From contig CADDYT010000077.1 in the NCBI GenBank assembly GCA_902810755.1, positions 1-27,238 on the forward strand: a stretch of 27,238 bases of DNA, written 5' to 3'. Made by a program: the position numbers and the translations under genes. The stretch comes from Chloroflexota bacterium (GTDB lineage: Bacteria > Chloroflexota > Ktedonobacteria > Ktedonobacterales > Ktedonobacteraceae). This document shows positions 14,861 through 22,461 of this stretch, piece after piece. Each line of letters opens with the position of its first letter. Position 1 is the first letter of the stretch. The notes beneath the pieces were generated by a model. It ran no database searches, was not told the origin of the DNA, and saw only the letters and a program-made list of their open reading frames with translations.

Positions 14861-15340
14861 ATGCCCAACCCTTTTAATGATCCGACTCCTATGGAGCCAC
14901 TCCAGCTCAAATCAGAAACTCCTGCACAGGAGGCACCGGCGCCAGCGCCTGTTGATGCTGGCGATGAGACCGTTCGCCAGGAAGAAGAGGGCGAGGGGAT
15001 AGAGGCGCGGGAAGAGGCGCGTACCGTCAAATTCGCCATCGGCAAACTGAATGATTTCTTACACTGGTTCATCGTCGTGCTGGAAATCACGCTGCTGATC
15101 CGCTTCCTCTTCAGGCTGATCGGGGCTAATCCGGCCAATGTCTTCGCCGCCTTCCTGTACGCGCTGACCGACATTGTGCTGTACCCGTTCAGCAACCTGA
15201 TAGGCTCGCCATCCCTGCACCAGAACCAGGCGTTTGAATGGTCTACTCTCATCGCAATGCTCATCTACTGGCTGGTCTTCTTCGCCATTCGGAAATTCCT
15301 GGCCATCCTCATCTCCGAGCCGGAGCCGTCTTCTACATAG
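14861..15340 (+). CDS. YggT family membrane protein
   Basis: A 159-aa protein. Start 14861 is preferred because GGAGG lies 8 nt upstream; the in-frame ATG at 14846 overlaps that site. An acidic, proline-rich N-terminal half (1-57) is followed by two hydrophobic regions (about 66-88 with 95-112, and 129-150) characteristic of YggT, including LIRFLFRLIGANPAN. YggT proteins are small inner-membrane proteins with poorly defined roles in osmotic tolerance or division-linked functions. The soluble N-terminal extension is longer than in typical bacterial members. The DUF2877 gene begins 4 bp after its stop and is probably translated by coupling. Confidence 0.85.
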   Translation: MPNPFNDPTPMEPLQLKSETPAQEAPAPAPVDAGDETVRQEEEGEGIEAREEARTVKFAIGKLNDFLHWFIVVLEITLLIRFLFRLIGANPANVFAAFLYALTDIVLYPFSNLIGSPSLHQNQAFEWSTLIAMLIYWLVFFAIRKFLAILISEPEPSST

Positions 15341-15344
15341 AAAC

Positions 15345-16415
15345 ATGGCAATCGATACATTTACCGCTCAGACGGGGAAAGTGAGGGCCAGCGCATACAG
15401 TCAGTGTATCGCGGAGGAGGCGGCGGGAACGCCCCGGCGCGGCGGCGTCCACAGCGTTTTCGCCGCCGCCGCCAACATTCTCTTTCCCGGTGACTTCATC
15501 CTCTCGCTCAACGCCAGCGACTCGCCCCGCATGCCCAACGGCCTGCATCTCTCCGCCCCGGCAGGCACATTTCCCTTCTCCGCCCTGCGCCCTGGTATGC
15601 CGGTCCTCTTCGGCGCCTCTCGCCTGCACATCGAAGCCATCAACTGCTCCCTCGACCTGACTACCTGCTCGCAGTGGAACCCGCATATTCAACACCCTTC
15701 CGCGCTCAATGTGCATGCCCTGCGAGAAAATTACGAACGGCTGCGCGTGATATGGAAGAATCATGCCACCAGCGGCCACGCGCTCCCCGCAGGCCACCCG
15801 CATCCCGCAGGCCACCCGCATCCCGCAGGCCACCCGCATCCCGCAGGCCACCCGCAAGGGGTGGCCCTACTATACACGCCGGCCCGCTCGCAGAGCGAGC
15901 GAACGGGATTGGCATGGGGCAGAGATGAGGACGTATATAGTAGGGCCACCCCTTGCGGGTGGCCTGGGGAATGTGGGTGGCCTGCCGCGTGGCCTGGGGA
16001 ATGTGGGTGGCCTGCCGCGTGGCCTGTACAGCTTGCCCGCACGCTCTGTGGGCGCGGGGTGGGGCTAACGCCGACGGGGGATGACGTGCTGGCGGGGTGG
16101 ATGGCGGTGGGCTGGCTGCTCTATGGCCCGGAACCCGCGTTCCTGGCTGCGTGCGCGCAAATTATGGAGGTGGCGCGCGCGCAGACACACCTGCTCAGTC
16201 ACTGCTGGCTGGGTTATGCCGCTGAGGGGAACGTGGCGCTACCAGTTGTGAGACTGCTGGAGACGCTGGCACGGGAGCCTGACGGCGGGGATACAGAAAA
16301 CAATGCACAGCTTGAACTGGCGGCTCAAGCTGTGCTGACGCTGGGAGCAACATCCGGCTACGACTTGATAAGCGGCATGCTGCTCGGCCTGGAACAGTTT
16401 TTGCTCACGCATTGA
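15345..16415 (+). CDS. DUF2877 protein interrupted in frame by a repeat element
   Basis: A 356-aa protein when started at ATG 15345. The C-terminal half carries DUF2877 motifs: GVGLTPTGDDVLAG (238-251) and LGATSGYDLISG (333-344). Residues about 147-227 are low-complexity: three PAGHPH units, then a divergent stretch, then two GECGWPAAWP units. They are encoded by tandem and inverted repeats at 15786-16026. Removing them leaves about 275 aa, near a normal family length, so the element seems to have inserted without shifting the frame. No Shine-Dalgarno is evident; coupling to the upstream gene is likely. The family is linked to carbamoyl/ureide-type metabolism genes in other genomes, but nothing here confirms this. 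Whether the product is functional is unknown. Confidence 0.8.
   Translation: MAIDTFTAQTGKVRASAYSQCIAEEAAGTPRRGGVHSVFAAAANILFPGDFILSLNASDSPRMPNGLHLSAPAGTFPFSALRPGMPVLFGASRLHIEAINCSLDLTTCSQWNPHIQHPSALNVHALRENYERLRVIWKNHATSGHALPAGHPHPAGHPHPAGHPHPAGHPQGVALLYTPARSQSERTGLAWGRDEDVYSRATPCGWPGECGWPAAWPGECGWPAAWPVQLARTLCGRGVGLTPTGDDVLAGWMAVGWLLYGPEPAFLAACAQIMEVARAQTHLLSHCWLGYAAEGNVALPVVRLLETLAREPDGGDTENNAQLELAAQAVLTLGATSGYDLISGMLLGLEQFLLTH
15786..15856. repeat. 18-bp tandem repeat inside the DUF2877 gene
   Basis: The unit CCCGCAGGCCACCCGCAT occurs at 15786-15803, 15804-15821 and 15822-15839, with a fourth copy (15840-15856) matching 17 of 18 bases. The unit length is a multiple of three and encodes PAGHPH. 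Confidence 0.95.
15844..15966. repeat. Palindromic element, perfect 31-bp inverted arms (copy 2)
   Basis: Arms 15844-15874 and 15936-15966 are exact reverse complements around a 61-bp centre. Each arm contains the GGCCACCC/GGGTGGCC core seen at 12090 and 26881. The centre also contains a small GCTCGC/GCGAGC dyad. The left arm merges with the 18-bp tandem array and the right arm with the 30-bp array. Confidence 0.95.
15961..16026. repeat. 30-bp tandem repeat inside the DUF2877 gene
   Basis: Two identical 30-bp units (15961-15990 and 15991-16020) begin GGCCTGGGGAATGTGGGTGG and are followed by GGCCTG (16021-16026), the start of a third. In frame each encodes a 10-residue GECGWPAAWP-type unit. 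Confidence 0.95.
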
Positions 16416-16968
16416 CAGGGGTGCTGGTATCTGGCACGAGGACATCGCCATCTGTGCCGCAGGAGGAGAAGTGCAGGCCGTCGGCTTGCTGCGTCACTCC
16501 TGTGCAGGTGTAGACCTGCGCCGGGCCGGGCTGCTTCGGCACCACGTAATGCTGCACGGCATCGGTGACGCTACAATGGCCGTTTGCGCTCTTGACCGTA
16601 AAGGTGCGATCTATGCCGCTATCGAGGCTCAGCAAGGTATAGCTCAGCGTGGCAGGTCGGCATTGCTGATAATCCTGAAAAAAACAGTTTTCCACCGTTT
16701 TTGCCGCGCTGGTATCAGATATCACGCCTCGCGGCGTCGTATGGACGGTGCCACATTGCTGCACCACCACCTTTGTTGGAGTCGCGCCTGCCCCGGTCGT
16801 CGTCCCGCCATTCGTGCCGCAGGCCGCCAGCAGCAGGCAGAGACATGCCAGCGTGAGCAGCAGCCCTCCACCGAACATCCCTGCTGGCCGCCCGCCCTCA
16901 CGCAAACGGGCCGAGCGTTCCACATTCTCCGATTGTGCCTGTAATCGCTGTCGTGTCGTCAGTAACAA
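16405..16968 (-). CDS. Predicted lipoprotein of unknown function
   Basis: No family recognised. The 187-aa product has an unusually long charged N-terminus (1-30), a hydrophobic segment (32-48) and a lipobox LAAC ending at C50, then a glycine/threonine-rich linker. The mature part holds seven further cysteines (C72, C95, C103, C132, C155, C170 plus the lipid C50), suggesting disulfides in an extracytoplasmic domain. The start is TTG at 16968, supported by GAGGAGGG 5-6 nt upstream; the next in-frame ATG (residue 31) would give a more standard signal length but lacks such a site. Its 3' end overlaps the convergent DUF2877 gene by 11 bp. Confidence 0.7.
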   Translation of the reverse strand: MLLTTRQRLQAQSENVERSARLREGGRPAGMFGGGLLLTLACLCLLLAACGTNGGTTTGAGATPTKVVVQQCGTVHTTPRGVISDTSAAKTVENCFFQDYQQCRPATLSYTLLSLDSGIDRTFTVKSANGHCSVTDAVQHYVVPKQPGPAQVYTCTGVTQQADGLHFSSCGTDGDVLVPDTSTPVNA

Positions 16969-17163
16969 GAGTTCCCTCCTCTACCTGCAAGCCCTGGCTG
17001 CGTGAAAACATGCAAAATGAGCCGGTTTATTCATACTCTTCCACATGTTCCACCTGCGCCGGGCAACAATTCCGTGCGGCCATATCTTCGCCAACACCTG
17101 TTATGAAGACGTTTCCCTGAAAAAGAAAGTTCCCTTCGCTCGCTTCCCTCTCCACCTGCCACT

Positions 17164-17191
17164 TGTTTTTCGCCGCCAGACGCGCTATAGT
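17164..17191 (+). promoter_or_regulatory. Candidate promoter for the four-helix membrane protein
   Basis: TTGTTT (17164-17169) and TATAGT (17186-17191) are 16 bp apart. The 14-bp dyad at 17197-17210 covers the expected transcription start. Confidence 0.35.
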
Positions 17192-17278
17192 AGTGGCGCA
17201 ATTGATTGCGTCCAGCGGCGGGGATAGAAAACCCGAAAATACCGGTAATTTGCACCGGCGAAAGAACAATCTAGAAGG

Positions 17279-17311
17279 GGCCAGATTCTTCGCTGCGCTC
17301 AGAATCTGGCC
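17279..17311. repeat. Hairpin repeat of the GATTCTTCGCTGCGCTCAGAATC type
   Basis: Perfect 11-bp arms GGCCAGATTCT (17279-17289) and AGAATCTGGCC (17301-17311) flank an 11-nt loop. The loop plus inner arms resemble a repeat motif common in many environmental bacterial genomes and are related to the longer inverted repeat at 11178-11273. It lies only 17 bp upstream of the next start codon. Confidence 0.8.
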
Positions 17312-17328
17312 TGTGGAGAAGACATAGA

Positions 17329-17841
17329 ATGGCAGTAGACATCATCAGCAATCTACACTTTATCAATATGGCGCTGGTGCTGGCAAGCGGCACTATCACC
17401 GCCATCTGGGGCTTTATCCTGTATTTCTTCGTCCTGAAGAAGGGGCAGCCAACCGCCACAGCCGTCGCGGAGGGAGCAGCCGGGACAGAGCAGAGAGAGG
17501 AAACAGCGTCCCCCGGCAGGCAGGTGGAAAAGGCCGGGAAAGTCGAGAGACCGGCGGTACTCAGGCCCTGGAACGTCGCGCTGACCGTGACGGCCATCCT
17601 CTCGATCTTGCAGGCTCTGCTGGGCATCACGCTGGTTCTGCTGGGGCAGCGACCGGGGACGGGCACGGGCCTCTATTACCTGCACTACGTCTACGGCGCG
17701 ATTGTGGCCCTGTCCATCCCCGTCGCCATCACCTACACCACCAGCGGCAAGCATATCCGCCGCGACGTGCTGATCCTCAGCCTTGCCGCCCTCATCCTGG
17801 TTGCCGCCGGCGTTCGCGCCCTGATGACGGGGCCGCACTAA
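17329..17841 (+). CDS. Four-helix membrane protein of unknown function
   Basis: No family recognised. The 170-aa product has four predicted membrane helices (about 12-35, 82-106, 118-137 and 147-165). A charged cytoplasmic-type loop (38-80) rich in alanine, glutamate and lysine separates helices 1 and 2. Histidines at H10 and H119, near helix ends, are notable but not enough to infer heme. GGAGAAG is 11 nt upstream of the ATG. The SbcD-like gene starts 29 bp downstream on the same strand, so the two could be co-transcribed. Confidence 0.75.
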   Translation: MAVDIISNLHFINMALVLASGTITAIWGFILYFFVLKKGQPTATAVAEGAAGTEQREETASPGRQVEKAGKVERPAVLRPWNVALTVTAILSILQALLGITLVLLGQRPGTGTGLYYLHYVYGAIVALSIPVAITYTTSGKHIRRDVLILSLAALILVAAGVRALMTGPH

Positions 17842-17870
17842 TTTTCGTCGCTGGAAAGATAGAGAGATTC

Positions 17871-19208
17871 ATGCGAGCGTCATTCATCCATATCGCCGAT
17901 ACGCACCTGGGCTACGAACAGTACGGCGTGCGCGAACGCTTCAACGATTTCAGCCGCGCCTTCTGGACCATCACCGACGACGCGGTCGCGCGCAAGATCG
18001 ACTTCATGCTGATCGCCGGAGACCTGTTCAATAAACGCGCCATCGACGCGCAGACCCTCATTCACGCTATCGAGGGCCTGCGCAAGCTCAAGGAGCGCAA
18101 CATTCCCGTCATCGCCATCGAGGGCAACCACGACCGCAGCTACTATCGCGACGGCACCTCCTGGCTGCAATTCCTCTGCTACCAGGGCTTCCTCACGCTG
18201 CTCACGCCTGTTATGCGCGACGGCGCTCCCGTTCTCGCCCCCTGGCAGCCTGATAGCATGCTTGGCACACACGTCGACCTCAACCTGCCCGGCGGTCGCC
18301 TGCGCGTCTACGGCCTCCCCTGGCAGGGCGCGGCCATCCATCGCAGCATCGAGGGCATGGCGGCGGCGCTGGAGGCCGAACGCATGGCGGAAGAGGCGGC
18401 AGGCATCGAGTACCGCATCCTGATGATGCATACCGGCGTCGAGGGCATCGTGCCGCGCATCCAGGGCCTGCCCTCGATGAGCCAGTTCCGCCCGCTGCGC
18501 CCCTGGGTCGACTATCTCGCCCTCGGCCACGTCCACAAGCCCTACCATTTCGATGACTGGATGTACAACCCCGGCTCAACGGAGACGTGCAGCGCCGAGG
18601 AAGCGGCGTGGGAAGAACGCGGCTACTACTACGTCGAAATCGACACAAGCGCGCCGCTCAACGTTCCAGACGAGAACAGGCCGCCGCTCTACCATCGCGC
18701 CACACACATCGCCAGCACGCGCCGTCCCTTCGCGCGCCACGACCTGCGCGTCGATGGCCTGAACTCGCCCGATGAACTCTACGCCAGGCTGGAAGACTAC
18801 TGCCGCCGTGCGGGGCCGGACTACGAACACGCCAGCGCGCGCCCCATTGTGCAGATCCACCTCGTCGGCACGCTCGGCTTCGACGCCGGTTCGCTGGACA
18901 TGGCGCGCATGGAGGAGATGGTGCGCAGCTACTTCCAGCCCCTCTACGCCCGCGTCGACAACAACACCAACGACCAGGACTACATCCCCGACGGCGGCGA
19001 CCTTGATGGCCGCGACCGCTCGGCCTGGCACGAACTCGAACGCCGCATCTTTGAAGAACTGGTTAGCCGCGACAACCGCTACCTGCCCGCCCGCGAACAA
19101 TGGAGCCAGGTCATCGCCGACCTCAAGCACCAGGCCCTCCAGAAAGACGACCCCGCTGCGATCGCTCAGTTCCTGCGTGGCAAACGCGCGGAACTGTTCG
19201 GGACATAG
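17871..19208 (+). CDS. SbcD/Mre11-like DNA repair exonuclease
   Basis: A 445-aa calcineurin-type metallophosphoesterase of the Mre11/SbcD class, expected to cut DNA ends and hairpins. All metal and catalytic residues are visible: D10 and H12 (ADTH), D51 (AGDLF), N86-H87-D88 (EGNHD), H187 (MMHTG), and H220 and H222 (GHVH). Residues beyond about 275 form the capping and C-terminal regions. The last 100 or so residues are helical and charged and may bind a partner ATPase. SbcD normally works with the SbcC/Rad50 ATPase, usually encoded next door, but the following gene is convergent and unrelated. The start at 17871 follows a plausible AAAGATAGAGAG stretch. Confidence 0.9.
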   Translation: MRASFIHIADTHLGYEQYGVRERFNDFSRAFWTITDDAVARKIDFMLIAGDLFNKRAIDAQTLIHAIEGLRKLKERNIPVIAIEGNHDRSYYRDGTSWLQFLCYQGFLTLLTPVMRDGAPVLAPWQPDSMLGTHVDLNLPGGRLRVYGLPWQGAAIHRSIEGMAAALEAERMAEEAAGIEYRILMMHTGVEGIVPRIQGLPSMSQFRPLRPWVDYLALGHVHKPYHFDDWMYNPGSTETCSAEEAAWEERGYYYVEIDTSAPLNVPDENRPPLYHRATHIASTRRPFARHDLRVDGLNSPDELYARLEDYCRRAGPDYEHASARPIVQIHLVGTLGFDAGSLDMARMEEMVRSYFQPLYARVDNNTNDQDYIPDGGDLDGRDRSAWHELERRIFEELVSRDNRYLPAREQWSQVIADLKHQALQKDDPAAIAQFLRGKRAELFGT

Positions 19209-19370
19209 CAGAGGATCAACCTTCTCTGTCCTGTGCTGCCCGATCTTTGTCAAAACTGTTGGAGGTTCTTATCAGGCTGGATATGCTGCTGATTTCAGAA
19301 GAGCAACAAAACTCTGGTTAAATACGCTAATTGCTCATGTGAAAGAAGGTGTGTTTGCTCTAATCCAGGT

Positions 19371-19416
19371 AAGCAAAGGGTGACTGCCTCCAATTGGAAG
19401 CAGTTACCCTTTGCTT
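19371..19416. repeat. 46-bp near-perfect palindrome between convergent genes
   Basis: The left half (19371-19393) and right half (19394-19416) are reverse complements at 21 of 23 positions, centred on CCAATTGG. One of the two mismatches gives a G-U pair in RNA on either strand. It could form a strong hairpin from transcripts of both neighbours and may serve as a bidirectional terminator, but no T-run adjoins it. It sits in a locally AT-richer stretch (19209-19400) with no gene. Confidence 0.8.
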
Positions 19417-19453
19417 GCCTCGTTGCTCACCTGCTTTCGGCGCAGTATGCAGC

Positions 19454-20170
19454 CTATGGCATAAGGAAGTAGAGGCTAAAGGCGTCTATATGAGAGATCA
19501 GGGAGACCAGGTATTGAGAGCCGAGCGTGATATAGTAGGGCAACTCGAAGAGCGGGAAGCCGCTGAGATGGGTCAGTTGCGCCAGGAAGGGCAGGAGGAA
19601 GAAGACGGCCAGGATGATGAAGGGGCCGTAGGGGGCTGAACGCGCGAACCCTTTGGCCTGCCGCTCTGGCAGCAGGGTGTAGACGATCTCGTAGCCGTCG
19701 AGGGGGTAGAGGGGGATGATATTGAAGATGGCAAGGCAGAAGTTGACGGTGGCGAAGACTGTGACCAGCTGCGGAATGCGCAGAAGATAGGCATTAGAGT
19801 AGAGGACGGGGGGCAGGAAGTGCAAGATTACCGCCGCTACCGCGCCGATCAGCGCGCTGAAGATGATACCGGCCAGAGCCACCAGCAGAACGCCGGCGTT
19901 GGGGCCGACGCGCATCTTCCAGGGGTCGGGCTTGACTGGCTTGCCCCAGCCAAAGGCCGTCGCGCCCGGCACCGGCATGAAGGCCAGAATCACGCACATA
20001 AGCATACCCACCGGGTCGATCTGAGTGCGCGGGTTCAGCGTCAGCCTGCCCTCGTAGAGCGGCGTGCGGTCTCCTAACAGCAGGGCCATCAGCACGTGGC
20101 CGCACTCGTGCAGCGCGACTGACACGATAAAGGAGCCAACGAGCATCAGGGCAAGTATTACATCGATCAT
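19454..20170 (-). CDS. Site-2 protease family (M50) intramembrane metalloprotease-like protein
   Basis: A 238-aa polytopic protein. The zinc site HECGH (21-25; H21, E22, H25) lies in the first membrane helix, and the third ligand is in the NIIPLYPLDGYE motif (150-161, D158). These are the two hallmarks of the M50 S2P-like family. There is no PDZ or CBS domain, so it is the short form. Substrates, perhaps anti-sigma factors or membrane proteins, are unknown. Its start overlaps the stop of the MBL-fold gene by 4 bp, indicating translational coupling. Confidence 0.88.
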   Translation of the reverse strand: MIDVILALMLVGSFIVSVALHECGHVLMALLLGDRTPLYEGRLTLNPRTQIDPVGMLMCVILAFMPVPGATAFGWGKPVKPDPWKMRVGPNAGVLLVALAGIIFSALIGAVAAVILHFLPPVLYSNAYLLRIPQLVTVFATVNFCLAIFNIIPLYPLDGYEIVYTLLPERQAKGFARSAPYGPFIILAVFFLLPFLAQLTHLSGFPLFELPYYITLGSQYLVSLISHIDAFSLYFLMP

Positions 20171-21099
20171 CTGTCTTTCCTCTCACTTCTCGGCGCTAAA
20201 AGATCTATCTCTAACCCTTCATAAGCGGAACGAGTCCGGGCAAACTGCTTGCGCGCCTCCGCCTCCATCCGATCCAGCTTATCATCATCATAGGTCGGCT
20301 CGTGGTGGAAGAGGATCAGCTCTCCAACTTCCGCCGCGCGCGCCATGCCGGTCGCCATCTCAACGGTGCTGTGGCCGAAGCCGCGTTTCGTTTTGTAATC
20401 GCTGCTGGTATATTGCGCGTCATGAATCAAGAGATCGGTTCCCTTCGCCACCGCAACACAATTCGGGTCGTAGGTATCGTTCCACTCGACATCGGTAGAA
20501 TAGACCATGCTGTGTCCGGCGTATTCAATGCGATAAATCACCGAGCCATCAAGGGGGTGGCTGCTGGTGTACTGGGCCAGCGCGCATACCTCTGCCTCAC
20601 GTTCGCGCTTCCCATGACGCTTATCGCCATTGACGATTTCCGGCGCGCATTGCCCCGGCTTCCAGACGATGCTTTCTCCTTCTGTCAGCGTATGAAAGGT
20701 GCGGCTGGATGGCAATTTTTGCAAGTCCACTGGAAAATACGGAGGAGACATATACGGGGTTACAAGCTGCTCAATCGTCTTGCCCGTCAGGCGGGGGCCA
20801 AAGAAGTGAATGGTGGCCCGGCGCTCGAACAGGGGGGCAAAAAACGGGAACCCGACCAGGTGATCCCCGTGACCATGCGTAAACAGCAGGGAGATTTCCA
20901 GGGGTTCGGGCGAACGTTGTAAAAGATCGCTACCCAGGCGAATGATGCCGCTGCCCGCGTCCAGGATGATCGTGCGCCCTCCCACCTGCACTTCGATGCA
21001 GGACGTATTGCCCCCGTGCCGCACTGTGTGGGGGCCGGGAGTGGGATAACTGCCGCGCACACCCCAGAAACGCACGATAAAATGCTCTCCTGCGGTCAT
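20167..21099 (-). CDS. MBL-fold metallo-hydrolase (phosphodiesterase-like)
   Basis: A 310-aa metallo-beta-lactamase-fold protein. The start at 21099 is preferred because AGGAG lies 8 nt upstream; the in-frame extension to 21162 lacks a site. The family opening FWGVRGSYPTPG (11-22) and GGNTSC (29-34) is followed by the metal motif HGHGDH (75-80). More ligands lie downstream: the STDVEW region, the HDAQY motif and a C-terminal FHHEP. These features resemble cAMP- or cyclic-phosphate-cleaving MBL proteins, but the substrate is not shown by sequence. It is translationally coupled to the downstream M50 protease gene. Confidence 0.88.
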   Translation of the reverse strand: MTAGEHFIVRFWGVRGSYPTPGPHTVRHGGNTSCIEVQVGGRTIILDAGSGIIRLGSDLLQRSPEPLEISLLFTHGHGDHLVGFPFFAPLFERRATIHFFGPRLTGKTIEQLVTPYMSPPYFPVDLQKLPSSRTFHTLTEGESIVWKPGQCAPEIVNGDKRHGKREREAEVCALAQYTSSHPLDGSVIYRIEYAGHSMVYSTDVEWNDTYDPNCVAVAKGTDLLIHDAQYTSSDYKTKRGFGHSTVEMATGMARAAEVGELILFHHEPTYDDDKLDRMEAEARKQFARTRSAYEGLEIDLLAPRSERKDR

Positions 21100-21294
21100 G
21101 CTTTCTGCTCCTGATCCACTATCTTCTCTCCTCTGCCTCTCTCCCTGTATTGACCAATCCACGCCCTCTCAAGAATTCTATTGCAACTTATTATACCGTG
21201 CAGTTGGTGTAAAAGAAAGGGGACAGGATAGTGAGCCAGGGAGCAGGTCGGCTCCGCCCTGGCCTGGCATCATACCTGCACATTAATGTTCGCT

Positions 21295-21323
21295 TTGACT
21301 TCCATTTTCCCGCAGACTACAAT
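21295..21323 (+). promoter_or_regulatory. Promoter upstream of the LLM oxidoreductase
   Basis: TTGACT (21295-21300; 5 of 6) and TACAAT (21318-21323; 5 of 6) are separated by exactly 17 bp. The start codon lies 58 bp downstream. A minus-strand TATAAT (21195-21190) in the same gap could serve the divergent MBL gene, but its -35 is poor. Confidence 0.55.
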
Positions 21324-21381
21324 GAATGTCAGTGACAAAGCTCACATGCGTAAAACAGAGGCACCATGAGGGGAGGATATT

Positions 21382-22287
21382 ATGGAAATTGGTATTGGCC
21401 TTCCGGCGGCCATTCCTGATACACCTGGAACGTTGATTCTGAACTGGGCGCGCAAGGCCGATGTGGGGCCGTTCTCCAGCCTGGGGCTGATCGACCGCCT
21501 GGTGTACAACAACTATTCGCCGCTCATCGCGCTGACGGGGGCGGGCGCGGTAACGCTGCGCATTCGCCTGATGACAACCGTGCTGCTGGCGCCACTGTTC
21601 AACACGGGCGTGCTGGCAAAAGAGCTTGCCAGCATCGACGCGCTGACGGGCGGTCGCCTGACGGTCGGCGTGGGCGTGGGCGCGCGCAAAGACGATTTTC
21701 TTGCGGCTCCCGCTTCGTTCGAGGGGCGCGGCAAGAAGCTCGACGGCCAGCTTGAGGAGTTCAGGCGCATCTGGTCGGGCGAGCGGCTCAGCGCAGAGGT
21801 GGGGCCGATCGGGCCGCCGCCGGTGCAGCCCGGAGGACCGCCTGTCCTCATCGGCGGGCGCTCGCCGGTCGCGCTACGGCGCATGGCGCATCCCGTCGTC
21901 GCCGGGTTTATCAGCGGCAGTGGCGGTCCGGTGGCGGCAAAGCAACACTATGAGATCGCCCTCAAAGTGTGGCAGGATGCCGGTCGCCCCGGCAGGCCGC
22001 GTTTCGTCGCCTGTTCTTACTACGGCATCGGGCCAAATGCAGTCGAACTCGCGCGCGATACGCTGGTCAGCTACTATGGCGCGCAGTATGGCGAAATGCT
22101 GGTCAAATCGCTGCCCGCCACACCTTCGGCCATCAAAGACACCATCCGCGCCTACAGCGACATTGGCGCCGACGAGTTGATCCTGTGGCCCACAACGATG
22201 TTTCTGGAACAGGTCGATCACCTCGCCGACATCGTCAGCGAGTTCGCGCCGCAGCAGCCTGTACCTCCACCCCCATTTCAGGAATGA
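21382..22287 (+). CDS. Luciferase-like (LLM class) flavin/F420-dependent oxidoreductase
   Basis: A 301-aa TIM-barrel protein of the bacterial luciferase-like group. Visible features are the N-terminal IGIGLPA strand, the stretch LMTTVLLAPLFNTGVLAKELASIDALTGGRL split across 63-93, and the glycine-rich GVGVGARKDDF (96-106) that binds the flavin or F420 phosphate. QPGGPPVLIGGRS is the conserved mid-protein LLM motif. The substrate cannot be read from sequence, and F420 versus FMN use is inferred from family similarity. AGGGGAGG is a strong ribosome site a few bases before the ATG. It is preceded by its own promoter. Confidence 0.88.
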   Translation: MEIGIGLPAAIPDTPGTLILNWARKADVGPFSSLGLIDRLVYNNYSPLIALTGAGAVTLRIRLMTTVLLAPLFNTGVLAKELASIDALTGGRLTVGVGVGARKDDFLAAPASFEGRGKKLDGQLEEFRRIWSGERLSAEVGPIGPPPVQPGGPPVLIGGRSPVALRRMAHPVVAGFISGSGGPVAAKQHYEIALKVWQDAGRPGRPRFVACSYYGIGPNAVELARDTLVSYYGAQYGEMLVKSLPATPSAIKDTIRAYSDIGADELILWPTTMFLEQVDHLADIVSEFAPQQPVPPPPFQE

Positions 22288-22356
22288 TGGATAGACGAAA
22301 ACCTGAAGGCCGCTTCGTTCGTAGTATCGGTGATGAGATAGGAAGTGCTACGAAGT

Positions 22357-22435
22357 TAGCAGGGGTGGAGCTGGCTTCCGCCCTACAGGCTTAACTTGAG
22401 ACAAGGCTAGCAGGGGTGGAGCTGGCTTCCGCCCT
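22357..22435. repeat. 28-bp direct repeat, two copies
   Basis: TAGCAGGGGTGGAGCTGGCT plus eight further matching bases occurs at 22357-22384 and 22408-22435, 51 bp apart start to start. It lies between the LLM gene and the DUF4097-like gene, ending 26 bp before the latter's start. Confidence 0.9.
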
Positions 22436-22461
22436 TGCCCCTGTGAAGATGAGGATAGGCG

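Larger units (their letters stand above)
16969..17328. other. 360-bp intergenic region between divergent genes
   Basis: Between the lipoprotein and the four-helix protein I see a candidate plus-strand promoter (17164-17191), a short dyad CGCAAT-TG-ATTGCG (17197-17210) just downstream that could be an operator, and a hairpin repeat (17279-17311). No convincing gene is present in the remainder. Confidence 0.5.

Noticed and set aside
15786..16026. Repeat array considered as CRISPR
   Set aside because: The 18-bp and 30-bp units are directly adjacent without unique spacers, and they sit in a coding frame.
16471..16944. 157-codon plus-strand frame
   Set aside because: It is antisense to the predicted lipoprotein, which has a signal segment, a lipobox and a strong ribosome site.
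19209..19370. Possible small gene after the SbcD-like gene
   Set aside because: Short frames here lack ribosome sites and recognisable features; they are extensions of out-of-frame reading.
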